Of a stretch of DNA of 64,000 bases, positions 22,161 to 34,171 are shown piece by piece. A program made the position numbers and the translations under genes. Each line of letters starts with the position of its first letter. Positions within the stretch are counted from its first letter, which is position 1. The stretch comes from Prinsepia uniflora (taxonomy: Eukaryota; Streptophyta; Magnoliopsida; Rosales; Rosaceae): the NCBI GenBank assembly GCA_032719365.1, contig CM064871.1:74442383-74506382 (forward strand), given 5' to 3'. Below the pieces are notes generated by a model. The model did not search any database and was not told where the DNA came from. It worked only from the letters and a program-made list of their open reading frames with translations.

Positions 22161-22750
22161 TACTTAAATTTTTCAAATGTTAAAATTTTCATAATGAACC
22201 CTTCAAATCGTTACATTTTGACCATTTCGTTAATTTTTTTGTTAAATCTAAAATGGTACCTACAATTTTAAACAATAAAATAATAATTTAAATTTATAAA
22301 ATTGATTTATTTTTGAAAAAAAAATCCAAATAAATGACTTTCAGATAATAAAACTTAAAAAAATTAAAAAATTAAAAAAATTATTTATGTATGAAAGTAA
22401 TTTTCCTCTTTCCACAAATAAATTTTTTAATTTTGTTTTTGTGAAATAAGGCCTTAGTAAAAAATAAATAAAGATGACGAAGAGAGACAAATTATTTTTG
22501 TACATAAATAATTTTTTTAGATTTTTTAAATTTCTATACATTTGTAAATTTTTTTAAACTTTTATTGTCCGAAAGTAATTTTTTGATTTTTTTTAAAATA
22601 TAAATAATTTTTTATAAATTTAAATTAATATTTTATTATTTAAAATTGTGGATTCTATTTCAGATTTGACAGAAATTTTAACAGAGTGATCACAATGTAA
22701 CGATTTAATGAGTTCATAGTGAAAATTGTAACATTTGAAAATTTAGATAT
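22161..22750. repeat. Long inverted repeat (about 140-bp arms), possible foldback element
   Basis: The left arm 22161-22305 and the reverse complement of the right arm 22615-22750 share phrases including TTCAAATGTTA, ATCGTTACATT, GTTAAATCT and ACAATTTTAAACAATAAAAT, interrupted by small changes. Inside, a second pair around ATTATTTATGTA (22376-22395 and 22495-22520) strengthens the symmetry. There is no coding capacity and no clear terminal duplication. Confidence 0.65.
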
Positions 22751-22930
22751 ATCATATTACTACGTAACAGGTAAATTAAATATATAAAATAATGCTAAAT
22801 TAAATTAAATTAAATTAAATTAGATATATCATATGACTTAATTTACGATTATATAAAATAATGCTAAATTAAATTAAATTAGATATATCATATTACTTAA
22901 TTTACTATTGTATAAAATAATGCTAAATTG
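22742..22930 (+). repeat. AT-rich tandem repeat with TTAAA sub-repeats
   Basis: Three units of about 60-75 bp contain ATATAAAATAATGCTAAAT, a run of AATTA or TAAAT pentamers and TTAGATATATCATAT. The pentamer count differs between units, which suggests replication slippage. Confidence 0.75.
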
Positions 22931-23672
22931 TACCTATATTAATAAGTGAGAATGGCTAAGTTAATTATAATTTTTTATTAGTAAGTTTTTTGTATAAACT
23001 TGTTAGTGTTTTATAATTTAATTCCGGAGTAGTTAGCAAACCCCATGAACTTCTTTGGGTGGAATTAGCAAATCCCCATGAAATCCAGCCGCCTAAAACA
23101 CGGTGCCAAATCCCCAGTAGGCACAGACACAGAGCGTATTTGGTCATGGGACGTGTAATTTACGCGCGTTGGACGAGCGTGGAGGTTCTTGATTAAAGCT
23201 TAAACATTCATGAGTTTCTTTATTAAAAAAACTTAAGCATTGTGTAACACTGTAACCTACATTTTTATCATTATGTTGAGATCAAAAGAAATCGAAGTCA
23301 GCAAAGGAAATCGATGAACTCCATTTTCTTCTTCCATCTCAACCAATCTAACCTGAAAACCCTAACCCTAGCACAGTTACATGGCCAACGAAGGCAATTG
23401 TTTTATAGAGAGAAAGGCGAAAATTGACAGTTTATGGTCTTAACCTGAAAACACCTAAATGTTCATTTTCTTCACCATTTTCAAACCAACCCTTTAGCTG
23501 CAAACCCACAAAGACCAAGATCCTCACTGACTCTTTACCTAAAACCTGTATGAAAGTCCAAACTCCGCTATACCCACATCCCAATTTCATTGATTTGACT
23601 CGGCAACCTATATGCCCCAGCTCCACCACCAACAGCCAGCTGGGGAAGAACCGACAAAAACAACAACCCATT
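22931..23672. promoter_or_regulatory. Upstream region and 5' UTR of the GT14 gene
   Basis: No separate gene is seen. The stretch 23320-23672 is open in the GT14 frame from 23424 and contains in-frame ATGs, but it lacks the sequence character of the family. I treat it as 5' UTR with possible alternative starts. Confidence 0.45.
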
Positions 23673-26403
23673 ATGGGAGCTGAGAAGAAATGGCTTCTAA
23701 TACTCTTCTCAGCCACATTCCTCTCTCTTCTTCTCCTCTTGCTCTCTTCCATCTCCGCCTACAGCTTCCCCAAACCCTTCGCTTCAATTGTCCAGCACGG
23801 GACTCACTATCCACCCGCTTTTGCTTACTACATATGGGGCGGCCGGGGCGACAGGGCTCGGATCTTTCGGCTACTGCTTGCAGTCTATCATCCGCGGAAT
23901 CGCTACTTGTTGCATCTCTCGGCCGAGGAATCTGAAGATGAAAGGCGTCGCCTTGTGGCTTCCATTAAGGCGGTGCCGGCAATTCGAGCATTTGGGAATG
24001 TGGAAGTGGTGGGTAAACCTGATCGAATCACCTACATGGGCTCTTCCAATATCGCCACCACTTTGCGCGCTGCGGCGATTTTGTTGAAGGTTGATAGTGG
24101 GTGGGATTGGTTCATTACGTTGAGTGCTATGGACTATCCACTTATTACTCAGGACGGTATGTCAAATTATGTAAATTCTTTCATTTTATTGGGTTTCCTT
24201 TTTCCTCATCAAAGAACAATTTATTACTTTTTTTACAACATAAAAATTTACGCATAGTTTTAAAGTGTTTATCTTGGGGACTATTTATGTGCGTTTCTTG
24301 ATTTAGAATTCCTACATTTTATTGCTTGTTGCTTATATTGACCGAGTATCTTGCTCTTAGAGTTAGTGAAAGTGTTTATCTTGGGGAGCATTTCTGTGCG
24401 TTTCCTTGATTATTAGTTTAAAAGTAAAGAAAAAGATTTCCTGTTTTGTTAGAACCTTACATATAGGAGCTAAGGGTTGGAATTGCCCCTTAGAGGAACT
24501 GGAGTTCAAAACCTGCGTCTGTAAGTGTCCTTACTGATTCATATATAGGAAGCAAATGAAATTATTCTTTTTGTGTAAAGGGAATGTGGTATGTCGGATG
24601 TGAGGTGAGATTGGCCAAGGATGCTGTTTCTTTGACCTGGTAAGTCCAGTTCTGGTTCTTAACATTGTCGTTTCAGCCCCTTGGGACACACTTAATTGCT
24701 TTAGTAGTTTCACTTTCGAAGTTGACTTTTGATTTCTATTAGATTTGGGTGGTTCTCTTGAACCATCCCCTCTTAGGCATCCCAAGGTACATAACCGAAG
24801 CATTTGATGCACACAACTTCTTCTACTGGCTTGGATTGTGAGATTCCTGGGGCTGAATATTGGCTTTTGAATACATTTCTTGTTGATAGTTTTGCCAGGA
24901 CTGCATTAGCATGTAATCCTTTCGTGATAAAGAAAGGGTAGATTGAACTTTCTATTATGTGTCATCAGCCATTGCTATTTCCGAAGAAGAAGAAAAAAGT
25001 GCATTAAAAGTGAACATAATCTCTGTAGCATGATAGAAGTAGTGGACGTGGAGAGAACAGACAAAGTACTGTTCCTGAAACTGAGGAAAAAAATAATAGA
25101 AATGCCCAAATGCAAGGTGTTTCATAGATCCTAATGCAAGTGATGGGCCTTGGGCAATTCTTTGAAGCTTAACTGCCCAAAGGAGACTAAGTGGCTTATT
25201 TCATCTTTGGATGTGATGATCTATTTGCTTCTTGTTTGGTGCAACTTCTGCTACCCCAAGGCTCATTGAGGAGGTGATGGCCAATCTGCTGTCATTAGTC
25301 ATTGGCTGTGATAGCGAGCATCGTCTTTATTGCCCCGATTCTGTCTTCTTGTTATTGTCATAGCTTTATTTATTTATCTTTTAAGGTTAGGTGAAATCCT
25401 CTATAATGTCTCAGACATTTGCTTTAGTCTATGTATTCTAATTGCATTCTGTTTTTTTTTCCTTGATTAACTATCAACGTATTCATTTGTGCTTCTGTTT
25501 TCTACTTACAGACTTGTCCCATGTGTTCTCCTTGGTTAGAAGAGATCTCAATTTCATTGATCACACCAGTGACCTTGGATGGAAAGAGTATGCAACCCCT
25601 TTACATTTATTTTATCTGTAGCAATCTGGCATATATACTAATTGAACCTGATCGCATATATTTATTATTTATCTAGGTTGCATAGGGTCCAGCCAATTGT
25701 AGTTGATCCAGGGTTGTATCTAGCCCGGAGGAGCCAAATTTTTCATGCTACCGAAAAGCGGAAAACTCCTGATGCTTTTAAAATATTTACAGGCGAGTTC
25801 CCAGTCCCCTTCTATGTAAAGATTATCGTTATTGGTATGCCTGCCCTAGGTGGAACTGCTAATTAGCAGCTATTTTCTCTCGTTGCAGGTTCCCCATGGG
25901 TCACCCTGAGCAGATCATTTCTTGAGTTTTGTATTCTTGGCTGGGATAACCTTCCCCGGACCTTGCTCATGTATTTCACAAATGTGATTTTGTCCCAGGA
26001 AGGATATTTCCATTCGGTTATATGCAATTCGCCAGAGTTTAAAAACACTACGGTGAACAATGATTTAAGATACATGATCTGGGACACTCCCCCCAAAATG
26101 GAACCCCATTTCCTCAATATCTCAGATTATGATCAAATGGCTCAAAGTGGAGCTGCTTTTGCCCGACAATTCCCCAAAGATGACCCAGTGCTGGACGTGG
26201 TTGATGAAAAGATCCTCAAGCGTGGCCAGAACCGGGCTGCCCCAGGAGCATGGTGCTCCGGCTGGAAAAGCTGGTGGGTGGATCCTTGCTCTCAGTGGGG
26301 TGATGCCAATATCCTGGAGCCTGGGCCCCAAGCAAAGAAGTTTGAAGAGTCGATTACTAACCTTCTTGATGACTGGAATGCGCATTCAAACCAATGTCAA
26401 TGA
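23673..26403 (+). CDS. GT14-family glycosyltransferase (Core-2/I-branching type, glucuronosyltransferase-like), 4 exons, 396 aa
   Basis: The exons are 23673-24156, 25512-25587, 25677-25792 and 25889-26403, giving one open frame of 396 residues. Residues about 5-27 are a strongly hydrophobic signal anchor, so this is a type II Golgi membrane protein. The catalytic region begins near PPAFAYYIWG and includes YLLHLSAEE, DWFITLSAMDYPL, DLSHVFS, FTGSPWVTLSRSF, PEGYFHSVICN-like text (EGYFHSVICN) and KSWWVDPC. In plants several members of this family add glucuronic acid to type II arabinogalactan chains. The exact acceptor of this member cannot be told. Intron 3 has a GC donor (CAG before GCGAGT); no GT donor nearby keeps the frame. 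Intron 1 (1355 bp) holds a 40-bp near-duplicate at 24265 and 24370. The start at 23673 is chosen because the anchor follows at once; longer in-frame starts exist. Confidence 0.9.
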
Positions 26404-26959
26404 AGACGATGCCTGAATTGAGAAAAGATCTTCAGATACTCGGTGCGTCTTCTGTCTTCATATGATCAAAAATTTGATGATTAGTTTGGATGACCATCAG
26501 CAGCTGAGATACATTTTTGTTCCCCAAGCGCGCGCTTTTTGCGGGGTTCCACTTCCTCCAGACGCTCATGCTTGACTATTGCTTATAACTGGGCGGATTA
26601 GGAAATGGAGAAACATAGTGATTAGTTAGCGTCGCATGAGGTACTAGGCTGTATTGTAGCATGGCGGCTATTAATGTGATTGATGTTAGAGCCACTCACA
26701 GCCTGGTTTTAATAAGAGGGTCAACCTCTTTGTCCTGCCATTGTTTTATGTTCGATTATTGTAGCAACTCTCTGAATGTCTGATGAAATATTCGTTCTTT
26801 CAATTCCAGTGTCTTTTTCCAAGTCTCTCTGGTTTTTTCTCACATATTTTATTTCCAATTTCTTTTAATTAAATGAACACTGCACTAATCGCTACATCTC
26901 TTCACTCTTTGTGGCTTTGTGCCAAATGCCAATTTTACTAATAACTAATATGAGAGGCC
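26404..26959. other. 3' UTR/flank of the GT14 gene and upstream flank of the PPR pseudogene
   Basis: No coding frame is seen. The sequence near 26700-26800 is T-rich with ATTAATG and TTTAATAAGAGG stretches compatible with a 3' end, but no single poly(A) signal can be chosen. Confidence 0.45.
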
Positions 26960-28742
26960 ATGGAAATCATCAAATTCGTAAACTTGACTCGTAATCCAGC
27001 TCTTGCTGCTCGAATTGCATCCCTTTGAAGATTCTCTCAGTTCTCACAGCTCAAATGGGTCTCTCCAGATTTTTCGATCTTGTATCAAAACCATCCAAAA
27101 AGCGGATCAATTCCTTCCTTCTGTTCACCAATCTTTCATCAAGCAGTCAACCTGGTTCTCGCCGATCACTTTCAACTTCTCTACAAATCATCAAATTCGT
27201 AAACTTTACTTGTAATCCAGCACTCGGTGCTAAAATGCATATGGGTTTCTCTGCAATCGTGCTGGTGGGTTTCATAGAGCAATCCACGACGGTCTAGAGA
27301 AAAACCGGGTGCTTAGCTACAAAATCCCAGTTGTCAATAGACACGAACTCGCCGACGATGCTGAAAGAATCTGTAGAATTCTGTCCACCAGCAACACTAA
27401 TTCCCCCATCGAGACCTTTCTCGATGGTACTTCAGTTGAGTTGTCGCCGACACTTGCCGTTGAGGTCTTGAAGAAGCTCAGCAATGCCGGCGTTCTTGCG
27501 CTCTCGTTTTTCCGGTGGACGGAGAACCAGAAAGGGTTTAAGCATAGCACGGAAAGCTACAATGCTTTGATTGAAGCTCTCGGCAAAATCAAACAGTTCA
27601 AGATAATATGGGGATTGGTGCGCGATATGAAAAGTAAACGGCTTTTGAGCAAAGAGACTTTTGCTTTGATTTCGCGAAGATATGCAAGGGCCAAGAAGGT
27701 TGAGACTTCGAGAAGGTGGAGAAATTCGGAATGAAGCTAGATGGGTCAGATTTCAACAGACTGATTGATACTTTGAGCAAGTCGAAGCAAGTTGAGAGTG
27801 CCCAGGAGGTGTTCGATAAAATGAAGCACACAAGGTTTAAACCGGATATCAAGTCGTACACTATTTTGTTAGAAGGATGGGGTCAAGAACAGAACTTTTT
27901 GAGATTGAATGAAGTTTATCGGGAACTGAAGGACGAGGGTTTTCATCCGGATGCTGTGACTTACGGTATTCTGGTCAATGCACATTGCAAAGCTAAGAAG
28001 TATGATGAAGCAATTGAATTGTTTCGCGAGATGGAAGTGAAGAATGTCAAGGCTAGTCCTCATATTTTCTGTATTTTGATTAATGCTTTAGGTTCTGAAA
28101 AGAGGTTGAGTGAAGCCCTTGAGTTTTTTGAACTAAACAAGGCCAGTGGTTTCCCTCCGGAGGCACCCACATATAATGCCCTTGAGCTTATTGCTGGTCA
28201 ATACGGATTCATGATGCGTTCAGGGTGGTGGATGAGATGAGAAAATATGGGATTGGTCCTAATTCTCGAACTTATGATATCATCTTGCATCACTTGGTGA
28301 AGGCTCGAAGAACAGAACAAGCTTACTCCATTTTCCAAGATATGAGTAGGGAGCCGGGCTGTGAGCCAACTGTAAGTACATATGAAATCCTTGTGAGGAT
28401 GTTTTGTAACGAGGCGTGAGTGGATATGACATTACAGGTTTGGAATCAGATGAAGACTGAAGGCATCCTGCCTTGAATGCACATGTTCTCCACATTGATC
28501 AACAGCTTGTGCCATAAAAATAAGTTAGATGAGGCTTGCAAGTACTTTCAAGAGATGCTGGATGCTGGTATTTGACCTCCGGCACAGATGTTTAGTAATT
28601 TGAAACAAGCCCTTCTAGATGAGGGGAGAAAGGATGTTGTAATAAGTTTGGGTCTAAAATTGACAGACTGAGAAAAACTCCTAGTTGGCTGGCGCGAAAT
28701 AGATATAATAAGCTGATGGCTGTTAAGATTGATGGAGTTTAG
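26960..28742 (+). pseudogene. Decayed pentatricopeptide repeat (PPR) gene
   Basis: Three frames together read as one P-type PPR protein: 27309-27700, then 27716-28200 in a second frame, then 28205-28655 in a third and a final part to a TAG at 28740-28742. Repeats such as FNRLIDTLSKSKQVESAQEVFDKMK, DIKSYTILLEGWG, DAVTYGILVNAHCKAKKYDEAIELFREM and RTYDIILHHLVKARRTEQAYSIFQDM are plain. Breaks are frameshifts near 27700, 28200 and 28655 and in-frame TGA codons at 28417-28419, 28474-28476 and 28573-28575. The N-terminal piece from the ATG at 26960 stops after 22 codons. Intact relatives are usually organelle RNA-binding proteins of about 500 residues. Its place after the GT14 gene matches Arabidopsis gene order (from memory, AT1G71060). 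Sequencing error could explain one break but hardly all six. Confidence 0.88.
26962..27240 (+). repeat. Direct duplication of about 58 bp at the head of the PPR pseudogene
   Basis: 26962-27020 and 27183-27240 share AAATCATCAAATTCGTAAACTT and AATCCAGC, with about 80-85 per cent identity by eye, at an offset of 221 bp. Both encode a start like IIKFVNLTRNPAL. This looks like an old duplication of the gene head. Confidence 0.75.
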
Positions 28743-30321
28743 GCCTTCTATGCAGTAGCCATCAAGCCTCGTGGGATCTGCGATTACTGAGGTATTAGTA
28801 TAAGAGACAAGGTTGTCACCAATGATTTTGGCGCTTAAATTTGTTTTTTGAATTGTTCAAATTGGTAATATTGAAACTTGAGTTTCCCTAGCTAATTTGA
28901 TGTGGTGCTCCGTGCTTGTCAATCTGAAAATTCACCTTTCTAGCTGATGCATCCTCTAGCTTCCTAACATTCTTCCGAGGGTTGATGTTTCTTATCATGT
29001 AATCGCTAAAAAATTGTGAGGCAGGCTAATTCATGTAAAAATCTTATGAGGGGTGAAATAATTGGCGACAATTTTCCATATTAACCTGTTGGAACTTATA
29101 ATCAAGAATCAGGGATTTCTTCCTGGAATATCTCTAAATTAGAAAAAGAAAGTATAGCTGGATAGTATTCATGAGTATATGAAGTATATTTTCATAGAAA
29201 CTTTTGAAACCCAAAAAACCTATAATATATGATTATTACAATGGTTTTGTTTGTTTTTGGGTAATGGTGAATTTGCAGATAGGTTACCTGGTCTGAAGAA
29301 AAGGAATAGGGACAACGTCAAAAAATAGAAATGAAGATCCATGATATTCATCGGGACGATGATGAGGTCGTGAGCTGCTACTATAGTAAGGTAAAGCTTT
29401 CTACATAAATTATAGGATTCCATGTTTGTAGTAAGTACTTGGGTTGTCCATGCTTCAATGAGTTTCTTGTAGATCCTAATCTTAAAGAAAACTGCGGAGG
29501 AAAGTAAGTATCGAGCTGTACTTGTTTGTTATGATATCTCTAATATGAAAGTGATTTTGCTCGTTCACCTGATTTCAAAAGCTTTGAAGAACGAATTGTC
29601 GATAACAAAAAAGGTTAGCAACCTACGAAGGTCCCTGAGCATATAAGCTCGCCATCTCTCTCTTTTTCTGATGCTGCTGGTTGTTAAAATCACTGCAAGA
29701 TTTGTTATTTACTGCTAGCTTAACTTTTCTTTCCCTATGTGCAGCATGTACGAAATCACTTGAAGATCGATGGAACTGGTAGACATCAATCACAAAGTGT
29801 CAACTGTTAAGGCATCTTTCGGGTCGTTTGCTTAATCAATTGATCGATAGGGAAAACTCCAGCCAAAGCTTTCTCTGGTTGTTAGAAGTATATTGTAATG
29901 AAGATTGGACTCCAGAAGAGTTGGAAATGAGTGAAGACTGAGAGACTGAGAAGAACGCCATTAGATAGGTAAAGGGATATATATTCCAGATTTTGAAAGC
30001 CTTCTATTTGTATGAAAGATCTGCTATTGTAGCTATTGCCATCCAAGGATTTTAGACCTTATTTTTGTTCATTCAATGTTCAATTCTAACATTCTAGTTT
30101 GAGTTTCTTAATACTGTGTTTGAACAAAAGCCTCTGCTGGTGACATTCTGAAACATGTCGAATGAAATAGTCAAAATTGTGTGACTCGTGTCCAAAAAAA
30201 ATTGTACAATTCCTCCAAAATTACATCATGATTATGAACAAGATGCCCAAAAAACAGCAGAGAGATAACAAGCTAATTCTTTCATGTTAATGAAAGTGAA
30301 AAACCAGAAACAAGTACAAAA
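28743..30321. other. Gap between PPR pseudogene and the fasciclin gene; exon-like fragments
   Basis: No complete gene is found. A few pieces look exon-like, for example the frame through about 29432-29502, which ends just before GTAAGTATC, and the piece at about 29310-29390. They do not join into a protein I recognise. The region may hold remains of another decayed gene. Confidence 0.35.
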
Positions 30322-31464
30322 TTACTTTCCAGGCCTAACAACAAAGAAGTTGTTGTGAGTTATGGCACTCTCCTCCTCCACCACCTCTTCCTCAGGGAAG
30401 CTGTTGTCAGATACAGATGGAGCCACACCCACATCCTCTGATTCCTCCGATTCATCAGTTTCCTCTGATTGCCCTGTTTCCTTCGATTCCTCTGTTCTCT
30501 CCGGTAACTCAAGAACCTCACTGATTCCGTGAACCACAAGCCACCCATTGTGGTACACTTCCGGCAAGATCACGGTCACTCCATTGACCATCAACACGTC
30601 TTCCGATCGAGTGATACTGATCGTGAACCCCATCAAATTCGTCCTTAGAATCGTCCCGTCATTCAAACTCACCATATCACTCCATAAAAGCTTGCAGGGA
30701 ACCACATGACGGTGGAAGATGGACGACTGCTCACTCAAGTTCCCAACTCGATTCATCAAAACTTGATCAAACGGAGCAAACACGGTTACCATCGTCTCAA
30801 ACTTAGAGAAAAACCCATGAAATTGCATTTCAAGAAACGAAGCCATGACAGAGCACCCTCTAGACCTCAGCGCATTAGAAGCTTCGTTAAATGGGATGTG
30901 ACCGTCGCTTACCTCCATGGACTCGTTGGGGCTCTCCTGGGCCAAGCACACAAGGTTCTTGGGGTTGTAGCTCCGAATCGGACCCGAATTCTGAAAATAC
31001 GGGTCCAAGAACTTGCCGATTCCGAAAATTATCAGCGACCCGTCATCGAAAATTGGGGAAAGAGGGAGGGTAACGTTGTTGATCGAGACTCGGCGGTCGG
31101 AGGGAGAAGTGGTGATGGTGAGGGAGTATCCGGAGACTAAACTCGAGATCTTGGCGCCGAAGGGCAAGGACCTGAGCGACTGGAGAGAGAAAGCTTGGGG
31201 AAGGAGGTGGTATTCAAGAAGGGTCAGCGGGGGCTGACCGGAGAAAGAAAAGGCGTCGTTGTTGGGAGCAAAAATGGTGAGAGACGGAATACGCGAGACG
31301 AGGACGGTGGGGGAGGCGAGGTCTAGCGTCAGAGCCATGGAGGTGTAGCCAGAATCCGAGAGGATTTCGGCGGCGTTGACCATTGTTTGAGAAGGGAGGG
31401 CGGAGGACAGTGAGAAGATCGAAAGGACGACAATTGAGAGAAGAATTTGAGCTGCTGCCGCCAT
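30322..31464 (-). CDS. Fasciclin-like arabinogalactan-type protein with two FAS1 domains (380 aa, intronless)
   Basis: This is a single frame of 380 residues. Residues 1-22 are a typical secretion signal ending near ALPS. FAS1 domain 1 spans about 28-165 (LTIFAPNNDAF as the H1 box, then EYHLLPQAFSLQSLRSLP). FAS1 domain 2 spans about 190-318 (VTVFAPFDQVLMN, HRHVVPCKLLWSDM, NGWLVVHGISEVLELP). The C-terminus (about 320-360) is a Glu/Ser/Thr-rich acidic tail. There is no hydrophobic end, so no GPI anchor signal is present, and there are few Pro-Ala/Pro-Ser AG motifs. It therefore resembles the FLA19-FLA21 type rather than classic anchored FLAs. It is probably a secreted cell-wall protein; its partner and role are not known. 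Confidence 0.88.
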   Translation of the reverse strand: MAAAAQILLSIVVLSIFSLSSALPSQTMVNAAEILSDSGYTSMALTLDLASPTVLVSRIPSLTIFAPNNDAFSFSGQPPLTLLEYHLLPQAFSLQSLRSLPFGAKISSLVSGYSLTITTSPSDRRVSINNVTLPLSPIFDDGSLIIFGIGKFLDPYFQNSGPIRSYNPKNLVCLAQESPNESMEVSDGHIPFNEASNALRSRGCSVMASFLEMQFHGFFSKFETMVTVFAPFDQVLMNRVGNLSEQSSIFHRHVVPCKLLWSDMVSLNDGTILRTNLMGFTISITRSEDVLMVNGVTVILPEVYHNGWLVVHGISEVLELPERTEESKETGQSEETDESEESEDVGVAPSVSDNSFPEEEVVEEESAITHNNFFVVRPGK

Positions 31465-33571
31465 TGTTAGAGGTTTTTCGGTTCTTCGAGCTCAAATAGC
31501 GTTCTGGTCTTACAGTTGCAGACTCTGAGTATATGAAATTTGTTGGTTTTGGCGGGTTCAGTTGTGAAACGTGGAATTCTGGCATTCGCTGAGGGTCTGA
31601 GGGAATCGAAAAGTTTGTTACAAGAAGAAAGGGGTTGGTCAGTTTCTGGGCCGAACTAAAAGACAAAGCTTCGGCCCATGAAGGGCGTATAAACAAACAT
31701 AAGCTCGGCCCAGTAGCCCAATTTGTAATTAATAAGCCGTTTTGCCCCGACCCAGAAGCCCAATTTTTACGTAGTGAACGAACACAGATGGTCGCTCAAC
31801 ACAAGCAACAAAAAAGTAATGGTATTTTTATTAGCGATATCTTGTATAATATTGTATAACAGATTATGAATCTTGCAGTGTATCCATGTATGATTTAATA
31901 TGTTGACTACTCCAATGGAATCATCAGTATGAGAATATGGCACTTCAATATTTTTTTTGAAACCAGAAGAATAGACCGTATTAGTAATATACTCAATAAA
32001 ATATCAACAAAATTCTGAAAACTTTCTCCTTTTTTTTTTTAATTATATAGCATTTGGAAATTGATTTTTTTTTTAAAATCAGAATAAAAAAATAAAAGTA
32101 TCCCAAAATCAGGAAAGAAAGCACTCATGTGACTTTAGATTATAATGAATTTGTCGTTGTCCTCTCTCGCTAAGATGAACCCTATAAGCCGGCCATCAAT
32201 CAAAACTTAATTAACAAGTAATGCAACACATACCACCTAAAATTTCATTTTTATCCCCATGACCTACCACGTGTCAATCATCAATAAATAAGAAAACAAA
32301 ATATTTCCTAATGGTTTCATTACTTTTTCATACCCTCAAAAAATTTCATTCATTATCAAATCGTCTCCTTCTAAAAAAAATTATAAACTCTACAAATTCA
32401 ATTGTTCTTCAATCCGTTTAATGGTGAATTTTATATATGGGCACCCAAAAAAATTCCTTTTGAGTTATTCACTTATTTGAGATAGAGCAGATTTTAGAAA
32501 TGTTTAAGTAAGGTTGATAACCATGAATTTCAGTCTTCAAAGGAGAAGAACGGTTGAATTCTCCGGGTTTATGTTTTTGGGGAAGGAGATATTATTATGA
32601 TGCATAATGAGATTCTTAGAGTTTATGATTTTTTCTTCGGAAGGAGACCATTCGATCCAAAATGAAATTCTTAGGATTTATAAAAACAGTAAATATGATT
32701 TTTGTTTTATTTACATTTTAATGTTTGATTTTTTTTTATTTTTTTATTTTTATGTTGAGATAGTTAATTGAAAATTGATGACGTGAATTTGCTTCGTCGT
32801 CCACTACATATAGTGGGATACAAAAAGCCAAATTGTAGGTAATACCCATATTATTATTTGTTATTTATTTATCTACACATCCAAAATTATATGTCAGTGG
32901 ATTCTTGAGTGATCAACCTCTTTATCTTATGGTAAGGAGGTTGTCACGTTGATAACGTGGAGCTTATGATGATCTCACCGTTCAAATGAAAACGAGAGCT
33001 GAAGGCAATTCAAGTTTCTTGTTTGAATTAAAATTTTATTTATGTCGAAAGGCATTATGTTTCTTTTAAAAACATGCAATCATGCATGTCATGTATCGAA
33101 AGAGATGAATATTCAAACCCGTGTGTAACATAAATTAAAAATAGTATATTTATTTTTAAAAATTTAGACGTGATTACTTCTACGTTGGAATTTCGTTTTT
33201 TTAATGAGTTATTTACATAAACACCCCTTAAGATTTTTTATATTTTCATATAAATACTCTCTCAAGTTTTGGAGTTTATATAAATATGTCCCTACGGGTT
33301 TCGAAAACATTAACATAACTCATAAAATATGAAAAAAAAATTAATCAAAATATAATATAAGTTATATTAATACTAAAATGTTCTTAATAAACGAGTTTAT
33401 TTGTAATAATTTTGTAACCTAAGAAAGTACGTGCATACGACGACGTTTACCTGAACAAACCCCAACAAACTCGATCTCTTTAGCTACTTTGCTTTAATCA
33501 TCATGAGCATTGCTCACTCCAATTTGCATCACGTACCTTCTGTCTAATTTCCACTGAATTTCCTTCCATCG

Positions 33572-33610
<39 letters not shown>

Positions 33611-34171
33611 CTTGTACTTCACTTCCATTGATTTTCATACGTACACTTTATCTTGAATGACATTACAATATCGATGGTCCCATGGTTAAGACTCGTTTGT
33701 TAGATATTTCTCTCGTGGGTACGTACAATAATGGGCCACATTTTCTTCTGTTCTTCCGATCTTTTGTTTTCATCCCTGTTGATTTTCAAATTTCTCACTT
33801 ATGGCAGAGAAGAAAAGAAATGTCGGTACACATTTGTAGTAACCAGCTCATAAATTTGCGTAAAAGAGAAAGTGATGGACACAGTAGATTTGTTGAACGT
33901 ACAATAATAAGTTGACGTGATTTTGAAAAGTAAATTGGGAGAAGGGAAATGCCAATAATTATGAATGCACGTTGAGTCATGCCACACAACTAGCTTGGAC
34001 ATTGCCTAATCGTAGAAAATGACATGCTTTTTAGGGTTGAATATCTGTACGTGAAGGGTAGAGCTATATACATTATATGCCTTCAATCATTGGCTGCAAA
34101 AACCATGAAAATTTGTCCCACTCAAGTCTGAGTGGTTGCCATATAAGCTAGGTTGAGGTTAGGTTAAGTCT
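31465..34171. other. Intergenic region upstream of the fasciclin gene
   Basis: No gene is supported. A dinucleotide (AT)n microsatellite of about 28 bp is at 33573-33601, followed by a T run. Short open frames at 33682-34002 are not convincing. Confidence 0.55.

Noticed and set aside
23424..23672. Extended N-terminus of the GT14 protein (83 more residues)
   Set aside because: Open in frame, but the family starts right before the signal anchor; the added part would put the anchor far inside the protein.
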